From: Cellvibrio fontiphilus_A
GTDB taxonomy: Bacteria > Pseudomonadota > Gammaproteobacteria > Pseudomonadales > Cellvibrionaceae
DNA length: 64,000 nt
NCBI RefSeq assembly: GCF_042646205.1
Contig: NZ_JBHRTF010000004.1
Location: 744,001-808,000, forward strand
Direction: 5' to 3'
Positions within the stretch are counted from its first letter, which is position 1, and each line of letters starts with the position of its first letter. Positions 55,047 to 63,928 of the stretch are shown piece after piece. The translations under genes were made by a program, and so were the position numbers. Under the pieces are notes generated by a model. It saw nothing but the letters and a program-made list of their open reading frames with translations, ran no database searches and was not told the DNA's origin.

Positions 55047-56681
55047 ATGAGTGTTGCAAAAAAAATGTTGTTGTTAGTCGCTACGGCGCTACTTGGCATT
55101 ATTATTTTGGCGGGATCTTCGCAAATACAGATCGATAAAGTATTTGAGCAAACCAATTACAGCAACGTGAATGTGATCCCTAGCATGTATTTGCTGTCGG
55201 AAATTCAAAATGACGTATACCGTTCACGCATACGGTTGAATCGTCATATTCTCAATACAGATCTTTCACAATCCAGTCAGCTGGAACAGAGTATGAACGA
55301 AGCAATTGCCCGCGTGAAAGCTGGGCTGAAGAAGTACGAAACTATGTTGGCCGATGATATGGACCTTCAACTTCTTAAGGCAGATATTGAAGCCTATGAT
55401 GCATATCTTAAACATATACCCGCTATTATTGCTGCCTCAAATAAAAATGATAATGAAACAGCAAATAAGCTGCTTGAAGCGGGTGTGTCCGATGCTATGG
55501 CCGCTTCGGCAGCAATTGAAAAACATATTGAATACAATATGGAACTTGCAACTAATGCCAAGAATTTGGCACTAGAAACCAAAGCCAGTGCAACAGTTTT
55601 CTCTATTGTCACCGCACTAATTACATTGATCACAATTGCATTGATTGGGTTTTTTATTACTCGCAATTTATTGCGTCAATTGGGTGGTGAACCCCAGTAT
55701 GCCGCCGCTGTGGTTGCGCGTATTGCCGCTGGTGATTTAACCCAACAAGTGAACCTGAAACCCGGTGATACCAGCAGTATGCTCGCGGCTATTCGCGAGA
55801 TGTCCAACACCTTGTCGCAAGTGCTCAGCGAAGTGCGCAGTTCGGCAGATGCGCTGGCTTCAGCGTCCGAGGAGGTGAATGCAACAGCACAATCCTTGGC
55901 GAAAGGGGCGTCCGTGCAGGCAGCGAGCGTAGAGGAAACCTCGGCATCCATGGAGCAGATGTCGGCATCCATTATCCAGAATAATGAAAATGCCAGCGTG
56001 ACTGATGGTATGGCTCAAAAAGCTGCTGCTGATGCTGCAACGGGTGGAAACGCAGTGGCGAGCACCGTTGATGCTATGCGCAAAATTGCCGAGCGCATCA
56101 GTGTGATTGATGACATCGCTTATCAAACTAATTTACTTGCCCTGAATGCAGCAATTGAAGCAGGGCGCGCGGGCGAGCATGGTCGCGGTTTTGCGGTTGT
56201 CGCTTCAGAAGTTCGCAAGTTGGCTGAGCGCAGCCAAATTGCGGCACAGGAGATTGGCTCGCTTGCGGGCGAAACTGTTAACAAAGCGGATACTGCAGGA
56301 AAATTATTGCAAGACATGGTGCCAAGTATTCGTAAAACCGCCGACTTGGTGCAGGAAATTGCCGCTGCTTCTACCGAACAATCGGCGGGAGTAAATCAAA
56401 TTAATGCGGCCATAGGTCAGGTGAGCCAAACTATGCAGCAAAACGCTGCCGCTGCCGAGGAGCTAAGTTCAACTTCCGAGGAGTTGAGTTCACAGGCAAT
56501 GCGCTTGCAAGAATCGGTGAGTTATTTCACTCTGAGCAATACAGATCCTGGCCAGCGCCACTATCAGCCGCGTTCGTCAGCACCGTCACAACCTGCACCT
56601 AAAATAAAACCGCGCAAACCAGCGACTCATAAAGTCCTGAGTGATGATGAATTGGATAAAGACTTCGTTCGCTACACCTAA
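55047..56681 (+). CDS. Methyl-accepting chemotaxis protein, four-helix type
   Basis: 544 residues. Transmembrane helices near 7-26 and 188-210 enclose a helical periplasmic region (about 155 residues) like the 4HB_MCP class. HAMP starts at LGGEP, the adaptation helices contain ATAQSLAKGASVQAASVEET, and the hairpin tip YQTNLLALNAAIEAGRAGEH is identical to that of the preceding receptor. Sensory domains differ, signalling domains are close paralogues. The C-terminus LDKDFVRYT follows a flexible Pro-rich linker. GGAG nine bases upstream sets the start. Confidence 0.93.
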   Translation: MSVAKKMLLLVATALLGIIILAGSSQIQIDKVFEQTNYSNVNVIPSMYLLSEIQNDVYRSRIRLNRHILNTDLSQSSQLEQSMNEAIARVKAGLKKYETMLADDMDLQLLKADIEAYDAYLKHIPAIIAASNKNDNETANKLLEAGVSDAMAASAAIEKHIEYNMELATNAKNLALETKASATVFSIVTALITLITIALIGFFITRNLLRQLGGEPQYAAAVVARIAAGDLTQQVNLKPGDTSSMLAAIREMSNTLSQVLSEVRSSADALASASEEVNATAQSLAKGASVQAASVEETSASMEQMSASIIQNNENASVTDGMAQKAAADAATGGNAVASTVDAMRKIAERISVIDDIAYQTNLLALNAAIEAGRAGEHGRGFAVVASEVRKLAERSQIAAQEIGSLAGETVNKADTAGKLLQDMVPSIRKTADLVQEIAAASTEQSAGVNQINAAIGQVSQTMQQNAAAAEELSSTSEELSSQAMRLQESVSYFTLSNTDPGQRHYQPRSSAPSQPAPKIKPRKPATHKVLSDDELDKDFVRYT

Positions 56682-56696
56682 TTTACGGATGGTGTC

Positions 56697-57518
56697 ATGA
56701 CAACTGATATGTCAAATGTAATTCCGTCGGATCGCGAATTCGAGTTGTTCCAGCAGTTGATTGAAAAGAAGTTGGGCATTTTTTTGCCGCTGCAAAAAAA
56801 GGCGTTACTCAGTAATCGCCTTTGGAAGCGGCTGATTGCCTGCGATATAAAAGGTTTTGAGGAATATTATCGCTACATCCAAAGCCCGCAGGGAACCGGC
56901 GAACTAAGCCTGGCGTTGGAGTTGATAACGACCAACGAAACCTATTTTTTTCGCGAACAAAAACATTTTGATTATTTGCGCGATGAAATGCTGCCAAAAC
57001 TAAAACCCGGCAGCAATTTCCGCGTGTGGAGCGCGGCCGCATCCACTGGTGAAGAGCCCTATAGCATTGCTATGTTGCTCAGTGAGCGCTGCACCAACCC
57101 GTGGGAATTGTTATGTTCCGACGTCAATCGCAAAGTGATTGAACAAGCGAAGGTTGGCATATACCCGGAGATGCGCATAAAAAATATTCCACCGGAATAT
57201 TTACGCCGCTTTTGTCGCAAAGGGATTGGCCCGCGTGAGGGGCATATTCGTGTCAATGCAGAGCTGCGTCAATCTGTGCAGTTTTTTACATTAAATTTGC
57301 ATGAGGAGTTTCCCGATCTCGGTCAATTTGATTTGGTGTTTTTGCGCAACGTGCTGATTTATTTTGAAAATGATAATAAAACAAAAATTCTAGAGCGCAT
57401 TGCCGCTACCTTGAAGCCCAACGGAATTTTATTTGTGGGGCACTCGGAGAGTTTGCACGGTATTAGCTCGCGCTTTGTACCTGTCAAACCCGCTATATAC
57501 AGGCTGGGGGCCCAGTGA
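56697..57518 (+). CDS. cheR: Chemoreceptor glutamate methyltransferase CheR
   Basis: 273 residues. N-terminal helical domain (about 12-75) and SAM-dependent methyltransferase domain with LITTNETYFFREQKHFDYL near 80-98, the SAM loop WSAAASTGEEPYSIAM near 112-127, and FDLVFLRNVLIYF near 208. It methylates receptor glutamates for adaptation, opposing CheB encoded downstream. It lies 15 bp after the receptor gene and 4 bp before cheD. Confidence 0.95.
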   Translation: MTTDMSNVIPSDREFELFQQLIEKKLGIFLPLQKKALLSNRLWKRLIACDIKGFEEYYRYIQSPQGTGELSLALELITTNETYFFREQKHFDYLRDEMLPKLKPGSNFRVWSAAASTGEEPYSIAMLLSERCTNPWELLCSDVNRKVIEQAKVGIYPEMRIKNIPPEYLRRFCRKGIGPREGHIRVNAELRQSVQFFTLNLHEEFPDLGQFDLVFLRNVLIYFENDNKTKILERIAATLKPNGILFVGHSESLHGISSRFVPVKPAIYRLGAQ

Positions 57519-57522
57519 ATTT

Positions 57523-58023
57523 ATGACGCTGCCATCCAGTCAGGATTTGCACACTATTCACCCCGGTGATTGGTACTTTGGCTCTGAATATCGGCGCTTG
57601 CATACTTTGCTGGGTTCCTGCGTGGCGCTGACTGCTTGGCATCCGCAATTAAAAATCGGTGGTCTCTGTCATTACTTGCTGCCTGCATCGCCCTATGATC
57701 ATGTGCAACAGGCGCTGCGCAACAAACCTGAATCAGATTGTCGTTATGCCGATAATGCGTTGGCAGCGATGAAATTTGCCATGCTGCAATATGCCCAGCT
57801 CAGGGAATTTCATATCGCCGTATTTGGTGGCGGTGATATGTTTGCTTTTAATAGCCCCGCCTCGATTGGTTACGACAATATTCGCTATGCGCGCCAATGG
57901 TTGCAGCGCGAGCAGATTCAGCCTTACCGCGTAGATGTAGGCGGCACAATTTCCCGGTCGTTAACCTTGATTGTGGCCACCGGCGAAATTCATGTAAAAC
58001 ACTATCAAATGAATGCCGGGTGA
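57523..58023 (+). CDS. cheD: Chemoreceptor glutamine deamidase CheD
   Basis: 166 residues from the ATG at 57523; a longer frame would overlap cheR by 85 bp and adds unrelated sequence. Catalytic Cys is in LLGSCVALTAWH (about residue 31) and His in GGLCHYLLP, with GGTISRSLTLIVATGEIHVK at the C-terminus, all CheD signatures. It converts selected receptor glutamines to glutamate and in some species is a CheC partner; no cheC is present here. About 110 bp without a gene follow before cheB. Confidence 0.93.
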   Translation: MTLPSSQDLHTIHPGDWYFGSEYRRLHTLLGSCVALTAWHPQLKIGGLCHYLLPASPYDHVQQALRNKPESDCRYADNALAAMKFAMLQYAQLREFHIAVFGGGDMFAFNSPASIGYDNIRYARQWLQREQIQPYRVDVGGTISRSLTLIVATGEIHVKHYQMNAG

Positions 58024-58134
58024 AATCTTGTAATCAGCTTGTGATGGGCAATACTTAAGGAGCTGCGTTTCAGTGAAACCCTTGTTCAAAGCATATAAAG
58101 CCTCTCCTTTCAGCCGCAAGGAAATAACGGTGTT

Positions 58135-59181
58135 ATGACTATAAATGTGTTAGTCGTTGATGATTCAGCGGTGGTGCGCCAAGTGCTGACAGCCGTGCTT
58201 AATGAAGCGCCAGATATCCAGGTTTATGCCACGGCCTCAGACCCTATTTTTGCTCAACAACAAATGCAAAAAAAATGGCCTGATGTGATTGTGCTGGACA
58301 TAGAAATGCCGCGTATGGATGGCCTCACATTCTTGCGTCGCCTTATGAGTGAGCAGCCAACCCCGGTGATTATTTGTTCGTCGCTGGCTGAAAAAGGTGC
58401 GGAACTCTCCTTGCAGGCTCTCTCTGCCGGTGCCATAGATATAATTACCAAACCGCAGTTGGGCGTGAAAGATTTTTTATTGGATGCCAAAAATTTGCTC
58501 TGGCAAACCGTGCGCGGTGCAGCTGGTGCACATGTTGCCAAACGCGGCTTACCTGCGGCGGCAGTAAAACTGAATGCGCCAGCCCCTGCTGTTGATTTGG
58601 TGGCAATGACCGCAACGACCGACAGTATTATTGTTATAGGCACCTCCACGGGTGGAACCCAAGCCCTGGAGCAAATTCTTGCCAAAGTTCCACGCACTTG
58701 CCCTGGCATTGCGGTGGTGCAACATATGCCAGAAAAATTTACCGCGGCATTTGCCAAACGCCTGGATGGCCTGTGTGAGGTAGATATTAAAGAAGCCGAA
58801 TCCGGTGATCGTTTAATTCCCGGGCGTGTACTTATTGCGCCCGGCGGGCATCACCTGGAAGTGCAGCGCTCTGGTGCGCAGTATGTTGCCAAGGTATTCA
58901 GGGGGCCGAGTGTAAACCGCCATTGCCCCTCGGTTGATGTGTTATTCCGTTCAGCAGCCCGCGCTGCAGGGCGTAATGCGATGGGAATAATCCTCACCGG
59001 AATGGGTGATGATGGCGCGCGCGGATTGTTGGAAATGCGCCAGGCCGGGTGCCGTACTATCGCCCAGGATGAAGCCTCCTGCGTGGTCTTTGGTATGCCT
59101 AAAGAGGCAATCAATCTGGGAGCGGCAAAAGAAATTATGTCGCTCGCACAGATTCCTGCCGTACTGGGAGGTAAGGTGTGA
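58135..59181 (+). CDS. cheB: Receptor methylesterase response regulator CheB
   Basis: 348 residues. A receiver domain (DDSAVVRQVL start, phosphoacceptor in VLDIEMPRMDG, Lys in IITKPQLG) is joined to a methylesterase domain with the catalytic Ser in GTSTGGTQAL (about 164), His in VVQHMPEKF and Asp in GMGDDGARG. It removes methyl groups from receptors when phosphorylated by CheA. The TGA stop overlaps the GTG of the next gene (GTGA), indicating coupled translation. Confidence 0.95.
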   Translation: MTINVLVVDDSAVVRQVLTAVLNEAPDIQVYATASDPIFAQQQMQKKWPDVIVLDIEMPRMDGLTFLRRLMSEQPTPVIICSSLAEKGAELSLQALSAGAIDIITKPQLGVKDFLLDAKNLLWQTVRGAAGAHVAKRGLPAAAVKLNAPAPAVDLVAMTATTDSIIVIGTSTGGTQALEQILAKVPRTCPGIAVVQHMPEKFTAAFAKRLDGLCEVDIKEAESGDRLIPGRVLIAPGGHHLEVQRSGAQYVAKVFRGPSVNRHCPSVDVLFRSAARAAGRNAMGIILTGMGDDGARGLLEMRQAGCRTIAQDEASCVVFGMPKEAINLGAAKEIMSLAQIPAVLGGKV

Positions 59182-60404
59182 AATCCACCATTAAAGAATT
59201 AAGTGTACTGGTCACTGATGACAGTTTGACGCAGCGACAATACGCACAGGATTTATGCCGCGATTTGGGTATCACCGAATTGCATGGCGCCACCAATGGC
59301 GTGGATGCACTTCAACGACTGGAAGCCGGCCCCATCGACGTAGTGTTGATTGATTTGGAAATGCCAATCATGGATGGTGTGGAATTGATCCGCTCTATCG
59401 CGCAAAAACAATTAAGCACCAGTGTGATTATTCTCAGCGCAAAAGACCCCATATTAATTTCCAGCGTGGGCACCATGGCAGAGGCAGATGGTTTGCATGT
59501 GCTGGGCACTTTTCAAAAACCACTCTTACCCGATGCACTGGAATGTAGTTTGCTGCGCTATATTCACGACGCGAAACTGGCCAAACAGCAAGTGCATCCG
59601 GTGGTCGAGCAGGAAGTCACTGCTGTCGAATTAAATGAAGCCTTGGTCAATGGTGAAATGACGCTCGCGTTCCAACCCAAGTTAACGGTGCAAGGGTTAC
59701 TGTTGCGTGGTGTGGAGGCGCTGGCGCGCTGGCGTCATCCTAGTAAAGGGATGATATCGCCCGGTGTATTTATTCCTTTGGCTGAGCGTCATGGTTTGAT
59801 TGATGCGTTAACTCGCAGCCTTCTTGAGCAGGCGTTTAAACACAAACGCCAATGGCAACACTATGGTTTGCGTTTTAATCTTGCTTTTAATTTATCGCCT
59901 TTATCCCTTGCCGATATCGATATTGTGGATTGGTTATGCGCGATGGCAGAAAAATACGAAGTGCCTTTTAATGAAGTCACTTTTGAAATTACCGAAAACG
60001 CCTTGTTGGGTGAGTTGGCCAGCGCTATACGCACCTTGGCGCGTTTGCGCTTGAAAGGTTTCCATATTGCGATTGATGACTATGGCACCGGCTTTGCGAA
60101 TGCCCAGCAGTTGTCGCGTGTTCCTGCTACAGAATTAAAAGTTGACCGCTCATTGGTGCATCGTGCTGCTGCGCGGCCACAACAAAAAACGATTTTTTCC
60201 AGCACGGTAGAGCTTGCCAAAAAACTCAATTTAATTACTGTCGCCGAGGGTGTGGAAACCGAGGAAGACTTCCAAATTATTGCTGAGTTAGGTGTGGATT
60301 TAGTACAGGGCTTTTACTTTTCCAAACCGCTCTATGCAGATGATTTGCTGGAGTGGATAAAAAGCGGCTTGACCCAGCTGCGGCGCGAGCACGCTAAAAA
60401 GTAA
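59178..60404 (+). CDS. EAL response regulator, c-di-GMP phosphodiesterase
   Basis: 408 residues from a GTG with GGAGG upstream. A receiver domain (VTDDSLTQRQYA; IDLEMPIMDG with the acceptor Asp) is followed by an EAL domain from about residue 145. EALARW, NLSPLSL, FEITEN, DDYGTG, ELKVDRS, AEGVET and QGFYFSKP are all kept, so the active site looks intact, as in RocR/PvrR-type proteins. It should hydrolyse c-di-GMP under control of receiver phosphorylation, plausibly by the CheA four genes up, joining chemosensing to biofilm or pilus control. Last gene of the operon. Confidence 0.9.
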   Translation: MKSTIKELSVLVTDDSLTQRQYAQDLCRDLGITELHGATNGVDALQRLEAGPIDVVLIDLEMPIMDGVELIRSIAQKQLSTSVIILSAKDPILISSVGTMAEADGLHVLGTFQKPLLPDALECSLLRYIHDAKLAKQQVHPVVEQEVTAVELNEALVNGEMTLAFQPKLTVQGLLLRGVEALARWRHPSKGMISPGVFIPLAERHGLIDALTRSLLEQAFKHKRQWQHYGLRFNLAFNLSPLSLADIDIVDWLCAMAEKYEVPFNEVTFEITENALLGELASAIRTLARLRLKGFHIAIDDYGTGFANAQQLSRVPATELKVDRSLVHRAAARPQQKTIFSSTVELAKKLNLITVAEGVETEEDFQIIAELGVDLVQGFYFSKPLYADDLLEWIKSGLTQLRREHAKK

Positions 60405-60449
60405 GTTTTATCGCCGGCACTTTTTGTCTTCTGTTTGTTATCTACTTCT

Positions 60450-60483
60450 TTGTCATCTAATTGTCATCTGTCATTTTTATAGT
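60450..60483 (+). promoter_or_regulatory. Pho box and -10 of the PstS-OmpA fusion gene
   Basis: TTGTCAT-CTAA-TTGTCAT (60450-60467) is an 11-bp-period direct repeat matching the PhoB half-site CTGTCAT at six of seven bases each. A third CTGTCAT follows at 60468. TATAGT (60478-60483) starts 10 bp after the box, and the ATG is 30 bp further on. Geometry is that of a PhoB-activated promoter. Confidence 0.75.
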
Positions 60484-60513
60484 GCGCGCTTCTAATATTT
60501 TACGAGAAGCGCC

Positions 60514-62241
60514 ATGTCCCCCAAATCCCATAAGCACATTCACTATAATGTCACCTTGGTTGATAAATTATGGAATTTGAAGCGCTTGTGCGAAGTGCAT
60601 TTAAAAATGCATATCCCGCTCAATATGGTGCTAAAAGATGATGAGTATCGCAACGAATTACTAGAGCGTGCACTCAGCGCCAATAATGAAGAGTTAACGG
60701 CATTGGTGTGGGATGTTCGCCAGCTGGAAGACTCTATCGCCTCTGCAACCCATACCGGCGAGCAATTCAAACCTGCCAAAAAAACCAAAAAAGGGATTCG
60801 CCTTACACGTCTAGCGGCGGTGGCCTGCTCATTATTATTGATTCTGGGTGGATACTTATTGCGTTCTTTTTTGCCGCTGGACTCCGGTGAAGTATTTGTG
60901 ATGCAAGCCATCAGCGAGGCGAAAATTAAACCTGCTAATTCCATGGCTGCCAGTGTCGCACCTGCAAACGGTGCACTAGTGCGTGCAACTACGCCGCTAT
61001 TTCGTGTTCATGGTTCTAACACTGTGGGCGAAAAACTCGCACCGCGTTTGGTTGAGTCTTATCTTATGGCGCGTGGTGGTGCCAATATTAAAACCGAGCA
61101 GGGCAATAACCCGGTAGAAAAAGCGGTAAGTGCTGAAATTAATGGGCGGGTGGAATTTGTAGAAATTCATGCGCATGGTTCCAGCACAGCATTTACTGAT
61201 TTGCTCAGTGGTAAGGCTGAACTGGGAATGTCTTCGCGCCGGGTAAAAGAGCAGGAGCGTGAATTGTTATTGGACAAACAAGGTGACCTGACTGAGCCGG
61301 GCGCTGAGCACATTATTGGCTTGGATGGTTTGGCTATTATTGTGAATAGTCGCAATAAACTAAGTAGCTTGTCTATCCCCCAATTGGTAAAAATATTTTC
61401 TGGTGAAATCACTAATTGGTCTGAGCTGGGTGGCGAAGATCGGCCTATCAACCTTTATGCACGCGATGAAAATTCAGGCACCTGGGATTCTTTTAAAAGT
61501 ATGGTGCTTGACCCCGCTAGCGCTACCATAGTGCTTTCTGCAAAACGTTTTGAATCAAGCACTGAATTATCTGATGCTGTTGCTAAAGATGAAAATGCAA
61601 TTGGTTTTATCGGTTTGCCTTATGTGCGCCGGGCTAAATTGTTGGCAATTTCATCAACCAAAAATTCAAAAGCAATTGTGCCAACCCATTTCACGGTAAG
61701 CACCGAGGATTATCCGCTGGCGCGCCGTTTGTATTTTTACCTGCCGCAGAAAAGCACCAGTAATGATGCCGAAGAATTTGTGCGCTTCAGTGCAACTGAA
61801 CGCGGTCAAAGTATTGTGGAGGATATTGGTTTAGTCTCACAAAATATTAAAACCGGTCAGCCGTTTAGTAATAGTTTTTATCCGGAAGAAATGCGTCAAC
61901 TAACGAATCGCTCGCAGCGTCTCTCCATTAATTTTCGTTTCAAAGATGGCAGTGATGAGTTGGATACTAAAGCCATCAGCGATTTACAGCGCTTGGTGAA
62001 ATACATGGAAGCTAATGCGCCCAAACGTGTGCAACTTTTTGGTTTTACCGATGACGAAGGCGACAGCTCTGAAAATCGTGAGTTATCCCTGCGCCGCGCC
62101 AAGGTAGTAGAGCAGGAGTTAATTGCGCGCGGTATTTACCCCTTGGTGGCGCGTGGTATGGGTGATGAAGCACCACTGGCCAGCAGTAAATCGGAAGAGG
62201 GCCGGCGCATGAACCGGCGGGTAGAGGTTTGGATTTTATAA
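60514..62241 (+). CDS. PstS-like phosphate-binding/OmpA fusion protein
   Basis: 575 residues with GAGAAG upstream. A polar N-terminal region (about 1-95, unrecognised, likely cytoplasmic) precedes one transmembrane helix (about 97-118). Next is a PstS-type binding domain (about 160-435): FRVHGSNTVGEKL, HGSSTAFTDLLSGKAELGMS, NSGTWDSFK. The C-terminal OmpA-like domain (about 455-575: GFTDDEGD, LSLRRAKVV, MNRRVEVWI) should hold peptidoglycan. The Pho box supports a link with phosphate, yet no transport genes follow. It may scavenge or sense phosphate at the cell wall. Ligand specificity is inferred. Confidence 0.8.
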   Translation: MSPKSHKHIHYNVTLVDKLWNLKRLCEVHLKMHIPLNMVLKDDEYRNELLERALSANNEELTALVWDVRQLEDSIASATHTGEQFKPAKKTKKGIRLTRLAAVACSLLLILGGYLLRSFLPLDSGEVFVMQAISEAKIKPANSMAASVAPANGALVRATTPLFRVHGSNTVGEKLAPRLVESYLMARGGANIKTEQGNNPVEKAVSAEINGRVEFVEIHAHGSSTAFTDLLSGKAELGMSSRRVKEQERELLLDKQGDLTEPGAEHIIGLDGLAIIVNSRNKLSSLSIPQLVKIFSGEITNWSELGGEDRPINLYARDENSGTWDSFKSMVLDPASATIVLSAKRFESSTELSDAVAKDENAIGFIGLPYVRRAKLLAISSTKNSKAIVPTHFTVSTEDYPLARRLYFYLPQKSTSNDAEEFVRFSATERGQSIVEDIGLVSQNIKTGQPFSNSFYPEEMRQLTNRSQRLSINFRFKDGSDELDTKAISDLQRLVKYMEANAPKRVQLFGFTDDEGDSSENRELSLRRAKVVEQELIARGIYPLVARGMGDEAPLASSKSEEGRRMNRRVEVWIL

Positions 62242-62244
62242 CAG

Positions 62245-62270
62245 GTTTGCTCCCGCGAGCGGGAGCAAAC
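62245..62270. terminator. Hairpin between convergent genes
   Basis: GTTTGCTCCCGC and its exact complement abut with a two-base spacer, four bases after the fusion-gene stop and before the minus-strand receptor's end. There is no clear U-tract in either direction, so termination is likely but not certain. Confidence 0.65.
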
Positions 62271-62291
62271 ATGCAAGGGTTTTAAAAGTGT

Positions 62292-63809
62292 TTATGCGGC
62301 TTGGATGCGCAATTTAAAAAACTCCATCATCTGTTGTAATTGCACGGCTTGGCCCGTTAAATCTTCTGCCGTGGAATAGAGTTCTTCTGCAGAAGAGGAG
62401 TTTTGTTGAGTCGCAATACTGATTTGTGAAATAGCGGTAGTGATTTGGCTTGCGCCCATGGTTTGTTCATCGCTAGCGGCAGAAATTTCTTCAATCAAAT
62501 CCGCCGTTTTTTTAATGGCGGGCACTATTTCATCCAATAATGTTCCGGCTTTCTCCGCGAGGCTGACTGAGCCTATGGCCAGTTCACCAATTTCTTTGGC
62601 TGCCGCTTGGCTGCGCCCAGCCAGTTTTCGCACTTCACTTGCCACCACCGCAAAACCGCGCCCATGTTCGCCGGCACGCCCGGCCTCTATGGCGGCATTC
62701 AAGGCGAGCAAATTGGTTTGATAGGCAATGTCATCAATCACACTAATTTTCTCGGCAATTTTGCGCATAGCTTCTACCGTATTTTTTACCGCAGATCCGC
62801 CTTGTTCGGCCTCCTGAGCGCTCTTGCCGGCGATGTTGTTGGTGACTTTGGCGTTATCATTATTTTGTCCGATAGACGCGGTAATTTCTTCCATCGCCGC
62901 ACTGGTTTCTTCAATACTGGCCGCCTGTTGGGTGGATGCCTGGCTGAGTGACTGCGCGGTTGCACTCAATTCTTCCGAGGCCGATGACAGTGAATCAGCG
63001 GTTGAGCGCACGTCACCAATAATTTCTGAAAGGCGCACCACCATTTGACGTATGGCAAATAAAATACTGCCTTGATCTTTTGGATTGGTATGCACCTCTA
63101 CTGACAGATCCCCTTGGGCAATGCGATAGATTACGTCCGAGGTGTAATTGGGTTCAGCTCCGAGTTGTAGCAATAAACTGCGGCTGATAATAAAACCAAG
63201 CAGAACACTGATAAGCAGGCTGCAAATAATTAACCCAACATTTAACGCTCTGGCGCGTGCGTAATTGATGTTGGATATATTGTAAACATCCTCTGCTACG
63301 GCGAGCTGTACATCCACTAATTGGGTAAAGCGCTCCGACACTGGCTCGATGCTGGGGTATAGTTGGTTTAGGACAAAATTATCGAGTTGTAGCTGGTCTT
63401 GTGCAGAAAAAATTTTCACTAATTCGGCGGTGGCTTTGTCTGCTGTTTTTAGTAAAGGTTTTAGTTCATCAACCAGTTTTTTTTCTGCATCAACCAATTC
63501 GGTATTCAGGTAGGCATCCCAGCGGGTTTGAATGGTGTGTTGCGCCGCTTCTACCGAGTTAATACCGTCTTGCCAGCTCATGCCTTTGTTGCGAACTTTG
63601 TGGGCTACATCCACGATATTCACGGCATACATATCGGCGATGAGTTTTAAATCTTTTAGTGGGATTACCCTATCCATATAAACGGTGCGCATGGCCTCGT
63701 GTTCGTCATACATACCTTTGACGCCCATGCCGCCAATGACCACCATAAACACTAATAAAACACCCGCAAGAATGGCGAGGCGCAGCGCAACTTTCATATT
63801 GCTCAACAT
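62292..63809 (-). CDS. Methyl-accepting chemotaxis protein, Tar-like
   Basis: 505 residues with AAGGAG seven bases upstream. Helices near 9-30 and 190-212 enclose a four-helix periplasmic domain (about 155 residues; MRTVYMDRVIPLKDLKLIAD is typical of 4HB_MCP). HAMP begins at LGAEP, and the signalling tip YQTNLLALNAAIEAGRAGEH matches the operon receptors, but the protein stops at FFKLRIQAA without the extended tail they carry. Likely served by the nearby array. Ligand unknown. Confidence 0.93.
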   Translation of the reverse strand: MLSNMKVALRLAILAGVLLVFMVVIGGMGVKGMYDEHEAMRTVYMDRVIPLKDLKLIADMYAVNIVDVAHKVRNKGMSWQDGINSVEAAQHTIQTRWDAYLNTELVDAEKKLVDELKPLLKTADKATAELVKIFSAQDQLQLDNFVLNQLYPSIEPVSERFTQLVDVQLAVAEDVYNISNINYARARALNVGLIICSLLISVLLGFIISRSLLLQLGAEPNYTSDVIYRIAQGDLSVEVHTNPKDQGSILFAIRQMVVRLSEIIGDVRSTADSLSSASEELSATAQSLSQASTQQAASIEETSAAMEEITASIGQNNDNAKVTNNIAGKSAQEAEQGGSAVKNTVEAMRKIAEKISVIDDIAYQTNLLALNAAIEAGRAGEHGRGFAVVASEVRKLAGRSQAAAKEIGELAIGSVSLAEKAGTLLDEIVPAIKKTADLIEEISAASDEQTMGASQITTAISQISIATQQNSSSAEELYSTAEDLTGQAVQLQQMMEFFKLRIQAA

Positions 63810-63903
63810 GGGATAACTCCTTATTTGCCGTTTAACGCGCAGCTGATGTCTATGCCCGGTGCGCGGTTGATTTATTAAAATTATGGAAACAAGCGAAATG
63901 AAA

Positions 63904-63928
63904 CTCCCATCAGGTTGAGTGATGGGAG
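63904..63928 (-). terminator. Hairpin upstream of the minus-strand receptor gene
   Basis: Read on the minus strand, CTCCCATCA pairs with TGATGGGAG around a 7-base loop and is followed by TTTCATTT. It may end a minus-strand gene lying beyond the window edge. The rest of 63810-64000 shows no gene I can support. Confidence 0.5.
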
